Counted from the first letter of the stretch, positions 1-9,324 are shown. The stretch: DNA of 62,024 nucleotides from Saccharospirillaceae bacterium (GCA_021208685.1 JAJOJJ010000035.1:1-62024); one strand, 5' to 3'. Notes: generated by a model not told the origin, from the sequence alone. Numbers and translations are program-made.

Positions 1-86
1 TTGAACAGGTCACTCAGATCAAGCAGGGACTGTTGAAAATGCATAAAAAAATCCGGCATCAGGGTTCTGATACCGGATTTTCGTAA
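1..86 (+). other. Window-edge sequence, possible 3' end of an unrecognised gene
   Basis: One plus-strand frame (from base 3) is open from the window edge to a TAA at 84-86, giving about 27 residues I do not recognise. On the minus strand a short frame opens with ATG at 44-42 and leaves the window. That ATG directly abuts the T-tract of a terminator, so a start there is doubtful. Neither reading is supported beyond being open. Confidence 0.2.
45..78 (-). terminator. Rho-independent terminator downstream of serB
   Basis: A 12-base stem (51-62 with 67-78, one mismatch, four-base loop) is followed on the minus strand by a run of seven T. It would end leftward transcription from serB. Confidence 0.6.
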
Positions 87-146
87 AAGCCCGTTCGTGC
101 TTCAAATGCTTAAGTGAACAGCATTACGGCAGAACCGGGCTTTTTT
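85..146. terminator. Bidirectional terminator-like stem
   Basis: Bases 85-96 pair with 132-144 apart from one bulge. Six T follow on the plus strand (141-146) and four on the minus strand. The loop is long (about 35 bases). It could stop a rightward gene entering from the left as well as serB. Confidence 0.5.
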
Positions 147-165
147 ATCGAGCGGCAAGGTATTT

Positions 166-1377
166 TCATTCGAGAATATCGCGATCACGATAGCCCAGCA
201 GATACAGGATACCATCCAGCCCAAGAGTCGAAATTGCATTCTTGGCATTTTCCCGCACCAGAGGTTTGGCACGGAACGCAATTCCCAAACCAGCAATACT
301 CAGCATCGGCAGGTCATTGGCACCGTCGCCCACGGCAATGGTCTGCTCCAGACGAATGCCTTCTTTCTCTGCCAGTTCACGCAGCAGTTCGGCTTTACGC
401 TGACCATCCACCACACGCCCGGTCACACGACCAGTGACAACGCCCTCTTCCATTTCCAGTTCATTGGCATACACATAATCGATGCCCAGTTTGTCCTGCA
501 GATAGCGGCCAAAATAATTAAAGCCCCCGGACAGAATGGCCGTTTTGTAGCCCAGCGCTTTCAGGTTACGGATCAGGCGTTCAGCGCCTTCAGTTACCGG
601 CAATTGTTCCGCAATGCCTTGCAACACATCACCACTCAGACCTTTGAGCAGTGCGACGCGCTGTTCAAAACTCTGAATAAAATCCAGTTCGCCTTGCATT
701 GCACGCTCAGTAATTTCAGCGACTTGTTCACCGACACCGGCGGCGCGGGCCAGCTCATCAATCACCTCGGCTTCAATCAGAGTCGAATCCATATCGAAAC
801 AGACCAGGCGACGGGTACGGCGGTAAACATTATCTTCCTGAAACGCAATATCCACGCCCAGCTCATTGGCAACCTGCAGAAACTGCGCACGCATAACACG
901 CTGATCCGCATCACCGCGCACGGAAAACTCAACACAGGCACGGGTATTCTGCTCCGTCTGCACCAGAGGCACACGACCCGACAGACGATTGATCTGATCA
1001 ATATTCAGGCCATGCTCCGCCACAATGGCAGTAATGCGCGCAATCGCCTCGGCTTCAATGGCGCGCGCCAGCAGCGTGATGATATGACGCGGCTTTCCCT
1101 GACCATTAACCCAGTGCTCATAACTTTCCGGAGTAACCGGGGTAAAACGGACAGACAAACCCAACTCATGGGCCTTGAATAAAACGTCTTTTAAAACCGG
1201 TGCCGACTCAGCACGGGAAGGAATGGCGGCCAGAATACCCAGCGACAGAGTATCGTGGATTTCGGCCTGGCCAATATCAAGAATGGTGACATCATATTGC
1301 GCCAGAATGGCGCTGATGCTGGAGGTCAAACCGGGCTTATCGGCCCCAGTCACTCGGATTAGAACCAATTCAGTCAC
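166..1377 (-). CDS. serB: Phosphoserine phosphatase SerB
   Basis: Last step of serine synthesis: hydrolysis of O-phospho-L-serine to serine and phosphate in the cytosol. The N-terminal half carries two ACT-like regulatory regions (about residues 1-180). The C-terminal HAD domain has motif I FDMDST with the nucleophile and acid Asp at about 195 and 197, SGG near 280 and a GDGANDLPM motif III. The frame can be read back to a TTG at 1413, but family proteins begin close to the MTELVLIRVTGADKPGL sequence, so I choose the GTG at 1377 (403 residues). It lies 36 bases after a 56-residue ORF on the same strand and probably shares its transcript. The length and motifs are complete. An AhpA-like gene reads divergently, as I recall for serB in pseudomonads. 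Confidence 0.95.
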   Translation of the reverse strand: MTELVLIRVTGADKPGLTSSISAILAQYDVTILDIGQAEIHDTLSLGILAAIPSRAESAPVLKDVLFKAHELGLSVRFTPVTPESYEHWVNGQGKPRHIITLLARAIEAEAIARITAIVAEHGLNIDQINRLSGRVPLVQTEQNTRACVEFSVRGDADQRVMRAQFLQVANELGVDIAFQEDNVYRRTRRLVCFDMDSTLIEAEVIDELARAAGVGEQVAEITERAMQGELDFIQSFEQRVALLKGLSGDVLQGIAEQLPVTEGAERLIRNLKALGYKTAILSGGFNYFGRYLQDKLGIDYVYANELEMEEGVVTGRVTGRVVDGQRKAELLRELAEKEGIRLEQTIAVGDGANDLPMLSIAGLGIAFRAKPLVRENAKNAISTLGLDGILYLLGYRDRDILE

Positions 1378-1413
1378 GGACGTTACACCTGCAGGCAGAT
1401 CAGTTTGATGCAA

Positions 1414-1584
1414 TTACAGTTTGCCGGCGTCAGCTTTTGCAGCAGCAACAACCGCACGCAGCTCTTCGATCAGCTCAACCGTTTCGTGTACAGACAGCGC
1501 GCGTACGCGGTCAACGCTCATCAGGTACAGACCTTTTTCCAGTTGTTGCAGCTTATCTTGCAGAGACTGTTTCACGTCGCTCAT
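1414..1584 (-). CDS. Small conserved-looking protein, 56 residues
   Basis: I do not recognise the family. The ORF starts at ATG 1584 and ends with TAA at 1414, just upstream of serB. The protein starts MSDVKQSLQDKLQQLEKGLY and ends in an Ala/Lys-rich tail ending AGKL. It is very helical in character, with heptad-like Leu spacing in the first 20 residues, and has no signal peptide or cysteine. The codon pattern is regular (many CTG, GTT and GAA codons) and matches its neighbours, and the ORF sits in the leader of serB, so I think it is real. It is too short for most gene callers. A cytosolic coiled-coil or adaptor role is only a guess. Confidence 0.65.
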   Translation of the reverse strand: MSDVKQSLQDKLQQLEKGLYLMSVDRVRALSVHETVELIEELRAVVAAAKADAGKL

Positions 1585-1705
1585 GGTGAATCCCCATTCA
1601 TCAAAATTATAAATTCGGTTTGCAGCATGTCCGGCTAATCATCTCCAGCCTCAACATGAGGGCTGACAATGGCCGTTTCGGCCTAGCGTTACCGCAGGCG
1701 GCGCA

Positions 1706-1711
1706 TATAAT
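1706..1711 (+). promoter_or_regulatory. -10 box TATAAT for the AhpA-like gene
   Basis: A perfect TATAAT sits 31 bases before the TTG start, followed by GAGGAA (1724-1729) as ribosome binding site. No good -35 hexamer is visible at the normal distance. Confidence 0.45.
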
Positions 1712-1741
1712 ACCACCAATGTTGAGGAAATCTTCGTTTGT

Positions 1742-3106
1742 TTGAGTAATGTGATGCGGATCGCCAGCCTGATTGGGCAAAAGTTGAATACAAGTCAAAT
1801 TTGCGGCCTGCTCGCAGCCTTTCTGATTTTACTGACGGGTCTGCTGATCAGCAGTCTGACGTATACCCATCTGCAGACACAGCTGTCCGCTAAGGTACGG
1901 CAAGATGCTCAGCGTCAGCTGCAGCGCCTGACCGTCGCGCTGGCTCCCAGCCTGCTGCGTCAGGACCGTATCAGCATCAGCCTGACCCTTGACGATTGGA
2001 GCAAAGGACCTGAAATCGACGCGATCCGGGTGCTCAATGCCAATCAACAGGTCATCGCTGAAAGTGGCCGATCTGCGCCCGGCAGCATTGAACTGAGCCA
2101 ACCCGTCACCCAGGACAACCTGTCCATCGGCTTACTGCGCGCCGATATCAATCTCAGCAGCGCCGAACAGACTGCACGCCGCTATCTGGCACTTGGCCTT
2201 ATAGCCAGTGCATTGGCAGCGCTGCTGGCGGCGCTCATTGTGTACCAGCTGAGCGAACGCTATCTCCATTACCTTCGCCAGTTGCAACAACGCCTGCAAC
2301 ACTGGCAGGAAGGTAAAGACCTGCTGCACCTGCCGCCACCTCCCTATCTGTCTGATTTACAACAACTGCACAGCACGCTGAATAAAATCGCTCGGCAAGA
2401 ACAACAACAGAGAGCCATGCAGGAGGCTCTCGGGCGGTTTATTTCAGCGGCGCCAGCCACCAATGAACTGTTGCGTTATCACAACTGCGCCCTGCTCTTT
2501 ATCGAGATTCAGGATCTGGAAGTACTGCAAAGCCGCCTCAGTGCAGAGCAGTTAAGTACCACCCTTAACCAGTACCACCGCTTACTGTCGCATGCTGCCA
2601 AACTCTACAACGGCAAACTGGATCGCTATCTGGGGGATGGTGTTGTCATGCTGTTCGGCATGTCTGCCGATACGCAATCAGTGAATGGACACGAAGCGCT
2701 TCACTGTCTTTATGCCGCCCAATTATTCCTTGGTCTGATCGACCATCTGCGTGACCACGACAGTAAAACACTGCCAATAGATTTCCGCGTAGCCGCGCAC
2801 TGGGGGCCGGTGCTGATGGCACCGCTGAGTGACGACGATCAGATCCAGTGCAGCCTGATCGGCGATACTGTGCACTGGGCTTCGCATCTGGCAACCAGCG
2901 GTGAAGAACACCGCCTTCTGGTCAGCCAGGAGTTGCTTAGCCGCATTCCTCAGGATGCCGGGATTGTCTGGGAAGAAGGCCCCATGGTGTCTGATTTACA
3001 TGGTCGCGAACAAGCCAGCTACTGGCTGAACAGTCTGGCAGAAAAGAATCAGCTGTTAATTAAACGCCAGATAAAACACATTACAGCAATGACAGAAAGC
3101 GCCTGA
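1742..3106 (+). CDS. AhpA-like membrane protein with cyclase-like domain
   Basis: An inner-membrane sensor-like protein. A membrane helix at about residues 20-42 is followed by a periplasmic region (about 43-145), a second helix (about 147-170), a Gln/Leu-rich linker likely to form a coiled coil, and a C-terminal class III nucleotidyl-cyclase fold (about 245-420). In that domain the first metal Asp of the usual F-x-D-I motif is Glu (LFIEIQDLE), while the second region (LGDGVVMLFG) keeps its Asp. Catalysis is therefore uncertain. TTG 1742, GTG 1751 and ATG 1754 are all possible starts. TTG has the best spacing from GAGGAA, and ATG gives 450 residues. It is divergent from serB and its small partner. 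Confidence 0.75.
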   Translation: MSNVMRIASLIGQKLNTSQICGLLAAFLILLTGLLISSLTYTHLQTQLSAKVRQDAQRQLQRLTVALAPSLLRQDRISISLTLDDWSKGPEIDAIRVLNANQQVIAESGRSAPGSIELSQPVTQDNLSIGLLRADINLSSAEQTARRYLALGLIASALAALLAALIVYQLSERYLHYLRQLQQRLQHWQEGKDLLHLPPPPYLSDLQQLHSTLNKIARQEQQQRAMQEALGRFISAAPATNELLRYHNCALLFIEIQDLEVLQSRLSAEQLSTTLNQYHRLLSHAAKLYNGKLDRYLGDGVVMLFGMSADTQSVNGHEALHCLYAAQLFLGLIDHLRDHDSKTLPIDFRVAAHWGPVLMAPLSDDDQIQCSLIGDTVHWASHLATSGEEHRLLVSQELLSRIPQDAGIVWEEGPMVSDLHGREQASYWLNSLAEKNQLLIKRQIKHITAMTESA

Positions 3107-3161
3107 CAAAGTACGTCCGTAAATTAAAAAATAAAACTCTGACAATTTGAACTATTCAATA

Positions 3162-3198
3162 CCTCTACTAAGGTTATCTGTGAAACCAACAGTAGAGG
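3162..3198 (+). promoter_or_regulatory. Leader hairpin covering the porin ribosome binding site
   Basis: CCTCTACT (3162-3169) pairs perfectly with AGTAGAGG (3191-3198), and an inner GGTT/AACC pair (3172-3175 with 3184-3187) extends the stem. The right arm contains the AGAGG ribosome binding site for the ATG at 3208. The fold would hide the site, so porin translation may be controlled by temperature, an sRNA or a protein. Confidence 0.5.
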
Positions 3199-3207
3199 AT
3201 ACTATCC

Positions 3208-4350
3208 ATGGTTCTTCGTAAATCCGGTCTTGCAGCGGCAGTGCTGCTGGCCTGCAGTCCTGCTGCATTTTCTGACGATCTGAATATCAATGGCTTCATG
3301 AATGTGAACGCCGGCAATCTGTCCACCGAAGATATTTCGCTGGATGGTTATGATGACGGTGTTTCATTTGATATCGGCACACTGGCCGGACTGCAGATTT
3401 CCAAACAGGTCAACGATACAACATCAGCTACTGTTCAGTTAATCTCCCGCGGCAGCGATAACTACAGTACTGAAGCATCATGGGCATACGTTACTTACGC
3501 AGCCAACGAAAATACTGATATACGTATGGGCCGTCTGCGTACACCGTTTTTCTATTATTCTGACTTCCTGGAAGTGGGCTACGCATACAACTGGGTACGT
3601 CCACCATCAATGGTTTATCGTCTGGATGCCTTTTCTTCCATCAGTGGTGTTGATGTGACACATCGCTTCGCCATCGGCGGCATGGACGGTTCTGTTCAGG
3701 CTTATACCGGTCGCTACAACGAAGACTTCACACTGAGTGGCGACACCTACAATATTGAACTGCGCCGTGCTGCCGGTATGGTCTTCAGCCTGAACTCCGG
3801 TGACTTCGGTACCCGTCTGAGCTATCACCAGGCGGACATCACGTTGGATGCTGATCCTAGCGCCGTACCAAACCCTTTAGCCCCACCAGCAGATGCACGC
3901 GCACTGGATATTCTTGCCAGTACTGGAGCAGCCTTTGGTGTAGGCGATGAATTCATTGCCGATGAAGATAAAGTTAAGTTCTATCAGGCATCCGTGTCAT
4001 ACGACAACGGCAGCACAGCGGTAATTGCTGAATGGACAGCATTGGATCAGACCACCGCCTTACTGAACGATGACAGCGCCTATCTGATCAGCGCAGCACA
4101 ACGTTTCGGTGATGCAACGGTTCATCTGACTTACACTGCAGCTGAAGACGAACTTGAGTCGGGTGTCGTGGGCCAGATCCAGAAAAATGCCGAGTCCAAA
4201 GAAAACAGCATCATCCTCGGCATGCGTTATGACTACGACAGCAGTACCGCCTTTAAAGTCGATATTCAGCAGCATGACGAAGAACTGGTTAATGGTGCAA
4301 AAGGTGAATCCGGCCTGCTCTACAATGTCGGTATGAGTCTGGTATTTTAA
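3208..4350 (+). CDS. Outer-membrane porin-like beta-barrel protein
   Basis: A 380-residue exported protein. The first ~22 residues form a signal peptide ending in SPAAFS before Asp-Asp. The rest is a beta-barrel: alternating hydrophobic strands, many Tyr, Gly, Asp and Asn residues, and a terminal Phe (sequence ending VGMSLVF) typical of BAM substrates. A motif like MGRLRTPFFYYSDF, common in gammaproteobacterial porins of sulfate/phosphate-type operons, lies near residue 110. The gene is followed after 11 bases by a small PstS-like protein, so the pair may take up an oxyanion. The substrate cannot be read from sequence. The leader can fold over the ribosome binding site. Confidence 0.8.
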   Translation: MVLRKSGLAAAVLLACSPAAFSDDLNINGFMNVNAGNLSTEDISLDGYDDGVSFDIGTLAGLQISKQVNDTTSATVQLISRGSDNYSTEASWAYVTYAANENTDIRMGRLRTPFFYYSDFLEVGYAYNWVRPPSMVYRLDAFSSISGVDVTHRFAIGGMDGSVQAYTGRYNEDFTLSGDTYNIELRRAAGMVFSLNSGDFGTRLSYHQADITLDADPSAVPNPLAPPADARALDILASTGAAFGVGDEFIADEDKVKFYQASVSYDNGSTAVIAEWTALDQTTALLNDDSAYLISAAQRFGDATVHLTYTAAEDELESGVVGQIQKNAESKENSIILGMRYDYDSSTAFKVDIQQHDEELVNGAKGESGLLYNVGMSLVF

Positions 4351-4361
4351 GGAGAGTGACG

Positions 4362-4790
4362 ATGAATATGTTTAAAGTGATCTCCCGACTTGCCATTGCC
4401 ACGACGTTTTTTGTCACTGCTTTAGCTAATGCTGAAGTTGCGGTAATTGTCAGTGCTTCCAATGGTAACTCTGCTCTGGATCAGGATACGATTTCCCGGG
4501 TATTTCTGGGAAAAACATCCAATTTTCCCGATGGCAGTCAGGCAATTCCTGTCGATCAGAACGAAGGAGCTGCCAGCCGTGAAGCCTTTAACGATAAAGT
4601 GCTGGGCAAAAGCTCCAGCCAGTTAAAAGCCTACTGGTCGCGTCTTATTTTTACCGGCAAAGGTACGCCGCCAAAAGAATCCGGTTCTGATACGGAAATA
4701 AAAGATCTGGTTGCCAAAAACCCTAACCTGATTGGCTATGTCGACGCTTCTGTCGTCGATGGTTCGGTTAAGGTTGTCTTTAAATTCTGA
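4362..4790 (+). CDS. Small periplasmic phosphate-binding-like protein
   Basis: 142 residues with a signal peptide (about 1-23, ending ALANA) and a single-lobed PBP-like domain. Motifs such as ISRVFLGKTSNFPDGSQ, a conserved F-x-x-x-V-L-G-K stretch and a C-terminal IGYVDAS are those of short PstS-like substrate-binding proteins, which are about half the length of true PstS. GTG 4356 is possible, but ATG 4362 is seven bases from AAGGAGA and is preferred. It shares an operon with the porin and ends at a strong terminator. It may hand a small anion from the porin to a transporter encoded elsewhere; this is inference. Confidence 0.7.
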   Translation: MNMFKVISRLAIATTFFVTALANAEVAVIVSASNGNSALDQDTISRVFLGKTSNFPDGSQAIPVDQNEGAASREAFNDKVLGKSSSQLKAYWSRLIFTGKGTPPKESGSDTEIKDLVAKNPNLIGYVDASVVDGSVKVVFKF

Positions 4791-4815
4791 TAGTGCTCAG
4801 AATTTAAACCACTCA

Positions 4816-4838
4816 AAAGGCGCTCCGGCGCCTTTTTT
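4816..4838 (+). terminator. Terminator of the porin operon
   Basis: GGCGC/GCGCC stem with a short loop, preceded by AAAA and followed by six T. Confidence 0.85.
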
Positions 4839-4875
4839 AATACTGCAAAAAAAGCTGAAAATATCCCCTTAACCA

Positions 4876-5460
4876 TCAGCCCTTATGGCCAAATCCCTGC
4901 TGAATTTCGACCATTTTATTCAGCACCGTCAATACCGGCTGATAATTCTGCGACGGATCAAGCCATTGCAATGCACTGACACCGGCTTCAATCGTCGACA
5001 ACCCATCACTCTGACGCGACGAGCGTATCGCATATTTACTGGGTTGCTCGGGGGTTATAGCGATATGGGATAATTCATTGAGCCAGGGATTTATGTGCAA
5101 TAAACGCCTGACTTTACGCCAGGTTCCATCCAGTATCAGCAGGTGTTTAATATTGCTGCGCCCGGTGTCTGACAAGGGTAATTTGTGAGTAAAAGGATAC
5201 AGCAATGCGGTTGCGGCCAGATCATCTGACAGCAAAATATCCTCAGGCTGAAGTGTATCGGCAACAACCAGACGACTGCCAACCATACTTTTATGCAGCA
5301 AAGGCGCTGTCGATAAAGGATGGCGCGCCTCCGTAGGGTCCTGCCAGATAATCAGCTTTACCGGGCTGTGCAGTTGTTTCAGATACGGACACAAGCACAC
5401 AGACACCGGACGCCGGCACTGTTCACAGTGCCGGCGTTTCTGAACAACCCCTGAGCTCAT
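4876..5460 (-). CDS. DTW-domain protein, tRNA-uridine aminocarboxypropyltransferase-like
   Basis: 194 residues of the DTW superfamily, whose studied member TapT makes acp3U in the tRNA variable loop from S-adenosylmethionine. The N-terminal CxxC...CxC cluster (Cys12, 15, 22, 24) should bind zinc. The signature D-x-T-W is DGTW at 111-114, followed by a basic patch [18 protein letters not shown] near 40-52 matches the conserved P-x-E-x-x-H-x-x-S/N-T stretch of the family. The start ATG overlaps the uvrA stop by four bases (ATGA), so it is translated from the uvrA message. TapT itself is about 230 residues; this one is shorter but has all motifs. Confidence 0.85.
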   Translation of the reverse strand: MSSGVVQKRRHCEQCRRPVSVCLCPYLKQLHSPVKLIIWQDPTEARHPLSTAPLLHKSMVGSRLVVADTLQPEDILLSDDLAATALLYPFTHKLPLSDTGRSNIKHLLILDGTWRKVRRLLHINPWLNELSHIAITPEQPSKYAIRSSRQSDGLSTIEAGVSALQWLDPSQNYQPVLTVLNKMVEIQQGFGHKG

Positions 5461-8294
5461 TTTTTCCGGGGTTTAAGCAACGCTTTAAGAAAGTGACCGG
5501 TGTGTGATGCTTTATTCTTCACCACCTCCTCCGGCGTTCCTTCGGCAATAATATAACCACCTTTAGAACCACCTTCAGGGCCAAGATCAACGATCCAGTC
5601 GGCCGTTTTAATCACATCCAGATTATGCTCAATCACTACAATGGTATTGCCATCGTCACGCAGACGATGCAGAACCGCCAGTAATTGCTCAATGTCATGA
5701 AAGTGCAAACCCGTGGTTGGCTCATCGAGAATATACAGGGTTTTGCCGGTATCGCGTTTTGATAATTCCTTCGCCAGTTTTACCCGCTGAGCTTCACCAC
5801 CGGACAAGGTTGTTGCTGCCTGCCCAAGGCGGATATAACTCAGACCCACATCCATCAGGGTTTGTAATTTACGCGCCACCGCGGGAATGGCATCGAAAAA
5901 GACACGGGCATCTTCAACGGTCATATCCAGCACTTCATGAATATTTTTACCCTTGTAGCGAATATCCAGAGTTTCGCGGTTATAACGCTTGCCCTTACAG
6001 ACATCACAGGGAACATAAATATCAGCCAGAAAGTGCATTTCTACCTTAATAACACCATCCCCCTGACAAGCTTCACAACGGCCACCTTTCACGTTGAATG
6101 AAAAACGTCCGGCTTTATAGCCACGCGAACGGGATTCCTGAGTACCGGCAAACAATTCGCGTACCGGAGTAAAAATACCGGTATAGGTTGCAGGATTGGA
6201 TCGCGGGGTGCGCCCTATCGGGCTCTGATCAATATCAACAACCTTATCCAGCTGATTCAGGCCTGTAATGGAATCATACTCCGCAGCTTTCAGCGTGGTA
6301 GCACCATTCAACGCTGTTGAAGCCAACGGAAACAGTGTGCGGTTAATCAGTGTTGATTTGCCAGAACCGGACACACCGGTCACACAGGTCATCAGTCCCA
6401 GCGGGATCGTCAGATCGACATTATTAAGGTTATTACCGCGTGCACCTTTTAATTGCAGAATTTTATTCCGATCATAAGGTGTTCGGACTTCTGGAATCTG
6501 AATGGATCGTTTACCGGATAAAAACTGCCCGGTAATCGAATCGGGATTGGCAAAAACCTGTTCTGGTGTTCCCTGCGCAATGATTTCACCACCATGCACT
6601 CCCGCCCCCGGACCGATATCAATTAAGTAATCGGCGCTGCGGATAGCATCCTCATCATGTTCGACCACCAGCACGGTATTCCCCAGATCACGCAGGTGGA
6701 ACAGGGTTTTCAGCAGACGGTCATTATCACGCTGGTGTAAACCAATCGATGGTTCATCAAGGATATACATAACCCCCACCAGCCCCGCACCAATCTGTGA
6801 GGCCAGACGAATACGCTGTGCTTCGCCACCGGATAAGGTATCGGAGCTGCGGCTCAGGGTCAGGTATTCGAGTCCGACATTAACTAAAAAGCGCAGACGC
6901 TCGCGGATTTCTTTCAGAATTTTTTCCGCAATTTCACCGCGATGACCGGCCAGATGCAGACCGGTAAAATATTCAAATGCCTGTTCAACCGGCATCGCGG
7001 TGCAAGCATGAATGGTTTTATCGCCCACAAACACATTGCGTGCTTCAACCCGCAAGCGTGAACCTTCACAGGATGGACAAGGTTGCACGCTGAGGTATTT
7101 GCTCAGTTCTTCGCGCACCATCTGTGAATCCGTTTCACGATAGCGACGCTCAAGGTTTGGCAAAACGCCTTCAAAAGGATGGGCTTTGATAATCTGATCG
7201 CCACGGGAATTCACGTAATTAAAATTCACCGCTTCGTCGCCGCTGCCATAGAGCAGGAGATCACGCTGTTTGGCCGATAATTTTCCGAAATTTTTCTCAA
7301 TATCAAAGCCGTAGTGTTCAGCCACCGAACTCAGCATCTGATAGTAATAAATGCTGCGCCGATCCCAGCCACGGATCGCACCTTCACCAATGCTCAGGTT
7401 CTGATCGTGCACCACCAGATCCGGGTCAAAATACTGTTTTACCCCCAGACCATCGCAACTGGTGCAGGCACCGGCAGGATTATTAAATGAGAACAGACGT
7501 GGCTCCAGTTCAGACAAACTGTAGCCACAGTGCGGACAGGAAAACTGTGATGAAAACAATAGCGGCTCGGCATTGTCGTCATCCATGGACGCGACCAGTG
7601 CCAGCCCGCCGCTCAGCTCCAGACAGGTTTCCAGCGATTCTGACAGGCGCTGTTCTATACCTTCTTTCACCTTAAAGCGGTCAACCACAACCTCCACACT
7701 GTGCTTACGGCGTTTATCCAGCTCCGGCGTGTCATCCAGATCACAGACCAGACCATTGACCCGCACCCGGATAAAACCCTGCGAGCGCAGGCTGTCAAAT
7801 ACGTGCAGATGCTCGCCTTTTCGGTCACGCACCACGGGAGCCAGAATCATATGCTTACTGTCATCCGGCAAATCCATAATGCTGTCGACCATCTGACTGA
7901 CGGTTTGCGCTTCAAGCGCGACACCGTGATCCGGGCAACGGGGAATACCTACGCGGGCAAACAGTAAACGCAGATAGTCATAAATCTCGGTAACAGTCCC
8001 CACCGTAGAGCGCGGGTTATGCGAGGTAGACTTCTGTTCAATGGAGATGGCCGGCGACAGGCCTTCAATCAGATCAACGTCCGGCTTTTCCATCATTGAA
8101 AGGAACTGACGGGCATAAGTAGAGAGGGATTCGACATAACGTCGCTGCCCTTCCGCATAGAGCGTATCAAATGCCAGAGAGGATTTACCCGAGCCACTCA
8201 GCCCCGTAATAACAACCAGTTTGTCACGGGGAATATCGATGTCGATATTTTTGAGATTGTGGGTACGAGCCCCTCTCACCTGAATCTTATCCAT
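5457..8294 (-). CDS. uvrA: Excinuclease ABC subunit A
   Basis: The ATP-dependent DNA damage sensor of nucleotide excision repair, acting as a dimer with UvrB. The 945-residue length is standard. Walker A motifs GLSGSGKSS (about 31) and GVSGSGKST (about 645) are present. There are two LSGGEAQR signatures and two zinc-finger clusters (CPHCGYS...CTSCDG and CEACQGDG...CDVCKGK). No frameshift is seen. The start ATG at 8294 has a weak ribosome binding site. I looked upstream for a CTG-N10-CAG LexA box and did not find one. A possible -10 TACAAT lies on the minus strand at 8324-8329. A DTW-domain gene follows with overlap. Confidence 0.98.
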   Translation of the reverse strand: MDKIQVRGARTHNLKNIDIDIPRDKLVVITGLSGSGKSSLAFDTLYAEGQRRYVESLSTYARQFLSMMEKPDVDLIEGLSPAISIEQKSTSHNPRSTVGTVTEIYDYLRLLFARVGIPRCPDHGVALEAQTVSQMVDSIMDLPDDSKHMILAPVVRDRKGEHLHVFDSLRSQGFIRVRVNGLVCDLDDTPELDKRRKHSVEVVVDRFKVKEGIEQRLSESLETCLELSGGLALVASMDDDNAEPLLFSSQFSCPHCGYSLSELEPRLFSFNNPAGACTSCDGLGVKQYFDPDLVVHDQNLSIGEGAIRGWDRRSIYYYQMLSSVAEHYGFDIEKNFGKLSAKQRDLLLYGSGDEAVNFNYVNSRGDQIIKAHPFEGVLPNLERRYRETDSQMVREELSKYLSVQPCPSCEGSRLRVEARNVFVGDKTIHACTAMPVEQAFEYFTGLHLAGHRGEIAEKILKEIRERLRFLVNVGLEYLTLSRSSDTLSGGEAQRIRLASQIGAGLVGVMYILDEPSIGLHQRDNDRLLKTLFHLRDLGNTVLVVEHDEDAIRSADYLIDIGPGAGVHGGEIIAQGTPEQVFANPDSITGQFLSGKRSIQIPEVRTPYDRNKILQLKGARGNNLNNVDLTIPLGLMTCVTGVSGSGKSTLINRTLFPLASTALNGATTLKAAEYDSITGLNQLDKVVDIDQSPIGRTPRSNPATYTGIFTPVRELFAGTQESRSRGYKAGRFSFNVKGGRCEACQGDGVIKVEMHFLADIYVPCDVCKGKRYNRETLDIRYKGKNIHEVLDMTVEDARVFFDAIPAVARKLQTLMDVGLSYIRLGQAATTLSGGEAQRVKLAKELSKRDTGKTLYILDEPTTGLHFHDIEQLLAVLHRLRDDGNTIVVIEHNLDVIKTADWIVDLGPEGGSKGGYIIAEGTPEEVVKNKASHTGHFLKALLKPRKK

Positions 8295-8358
8295 AGACGA
8301 CTCATCACATCAGAGAAAAGTCGCCATTGTAGTTCAAGCAGAGGTTGGGTTCAGCCGC

Positions 8359-9039
8359 TTATTCAACGGATTCGTGCAACAGGTCTTCCATATATTCTTT
8401 TGCCCAGTTAACCGCCTGAATACGGTTGCCCGCACCGATCTTTTTGAACAGGTTGTAAATATGGGTTTTAACCGTATGCATACTGACGTTGAGCTTATCG
8501 GCGATCTCAATATTGGTAGCGCCAGTCGCTGTCAAACGGAGGATCTGCTTCTCGCGTTTGGTCAGTACCGTAGTGGTGGTGGTCATTTTGCGCGGCTTGT
8601 GGCGTGTGCGCTCCAGAAATTGCCCGACCAGATGACGTGGCAGCCAGTATTCACCTTCGAACAGACCAACAATGCCTTTACTCAATTGTTGCTGCGAGCA
8701 TTCGCGGTAAAACATGCCATTCACCATTGGCCAGGCCATTAACCGCTCGACCGGATGGCTGTGGGGTGTATTAAAAAATGCCACCTTTGCATCAACCGGT
8801 TGTTCATACACCTGCTCTAACAGGTCATGCAACCTTTCAGGACGTGCACATTCAGCATCAACCAGTACCAGCGTTTTACCGGAATTGCGATTCCAGTCCT
8901 CACGCCACTCTGGCACGCTGACTAACTGACAATCAATATTGGTACGCTGGTGAATGTAACCAATAAGGATGGAGTTCTGCAGATTTTGTTGACCAAATAA
9001 AACAATTCGACGACCAGGAAAACTCGCCTGACGATTCAT
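8359..9039 (-). CDS. CsgD-type LuxR family transcription regulator
   Basis: 226 residues. The C-terminal LuxR helix-turn-helix (about 155-218) includes LTKREKQIL, IADKLNVSMHTVKTHIYNL and FKKIGAGNRIQAVNWA, the last very like CsgD of enteric bacteria. The N-terminal part resembles the CsgD receiver-like domain: LFGQQNLQNSILIGYI at the start, NTPHSHPVERLMAWPMVNGMFY in the middle (compare the CsgD stretch with W-P-x-x-N-G-x-F-Y). As in CsgD it lacks a clear phospho-acceptor pocket. CsgD controls curli and cellulose in biofilms; the targets here are not known and no csg genes are in the window. It has a strong AAGGAG ribosome binding site. Confidence 0.85.
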   Translation of the reverse strand: MNRQASFPGRRIVLFGQQNLQNSILIGYIHQRTNIDCQLVSVPEWREDWNRNSGKTLVLVDAECARPERLHDLLEQVYEQPVDAKVAFFNTPHSHPVERLMAWPMVNGMFYRECSQQQLSKGIVGLFEGEYWLPRHLVGQFLERTRHKPRKMTTTTTVLTKREKQILRLTATGATNIEIADKLNVSMHTVKTHIYNLFKKIGAGNRIQAVNWAKEYMEDLLHESVE

Positions 9040-9056
9040 AACATAGCTCCTTTATG

Positions 9057-9092
9057 CCAGTTGTGATCCATAACTGGTCTTCCGATACCAGT
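9057..9092 (-). promoter_or_regulatory. Alternative-pairing repeats in the leader of the CsgD-like gene
   Basis: CCAGTT (9057-9062), AACTGG(T) (9072-9078) and ACCAGT (9087-9092) lie in a row. The middle arm can pair with either neighbour. The first arm sits next to the AAGGAG ribosome binding site (9047-9052), so two exclusive hairpins could form in the mRNA leader, or the repeats could be operator half-sites. The rest of 9093-9324 shows no gene. Confidence 0.35.
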
Positions 9093-9324
9093 ACTTAAAG
9101 TTTAGGCAATTCGATACTCATTGCCACCTGTGTATGGCTTTTTATCTCAGATTCACGGATTGATCCAAGGTTTTTTGACGCACACTTGTTCCAAATAAGA
9201 ATCAGAATGTTGCCCGCAAGGAATTACTGAGTAAATACTCAGCCCGTTTAACACTTAATCCCTGAGCATCATTACTGTTAAACTGGCGCACTTTTCAGCC
9301 GTACCAACCGGAATACCTGTCCGT

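Noticed and set aside
604-1182. Open frame of 192 codons on the plus strand
   Set aside because: Lies opposite serB, whose motifs prove the other strand is coding.
1377-1413. TTG start for serB at 1413
   Set aside because: The first 12 residues do not match the family, and the GTG at 1377 fits the known N-terminus.
8295-8358. LexA box before uvrA
   Set aside because: No CTG-N10-CAG match seen.
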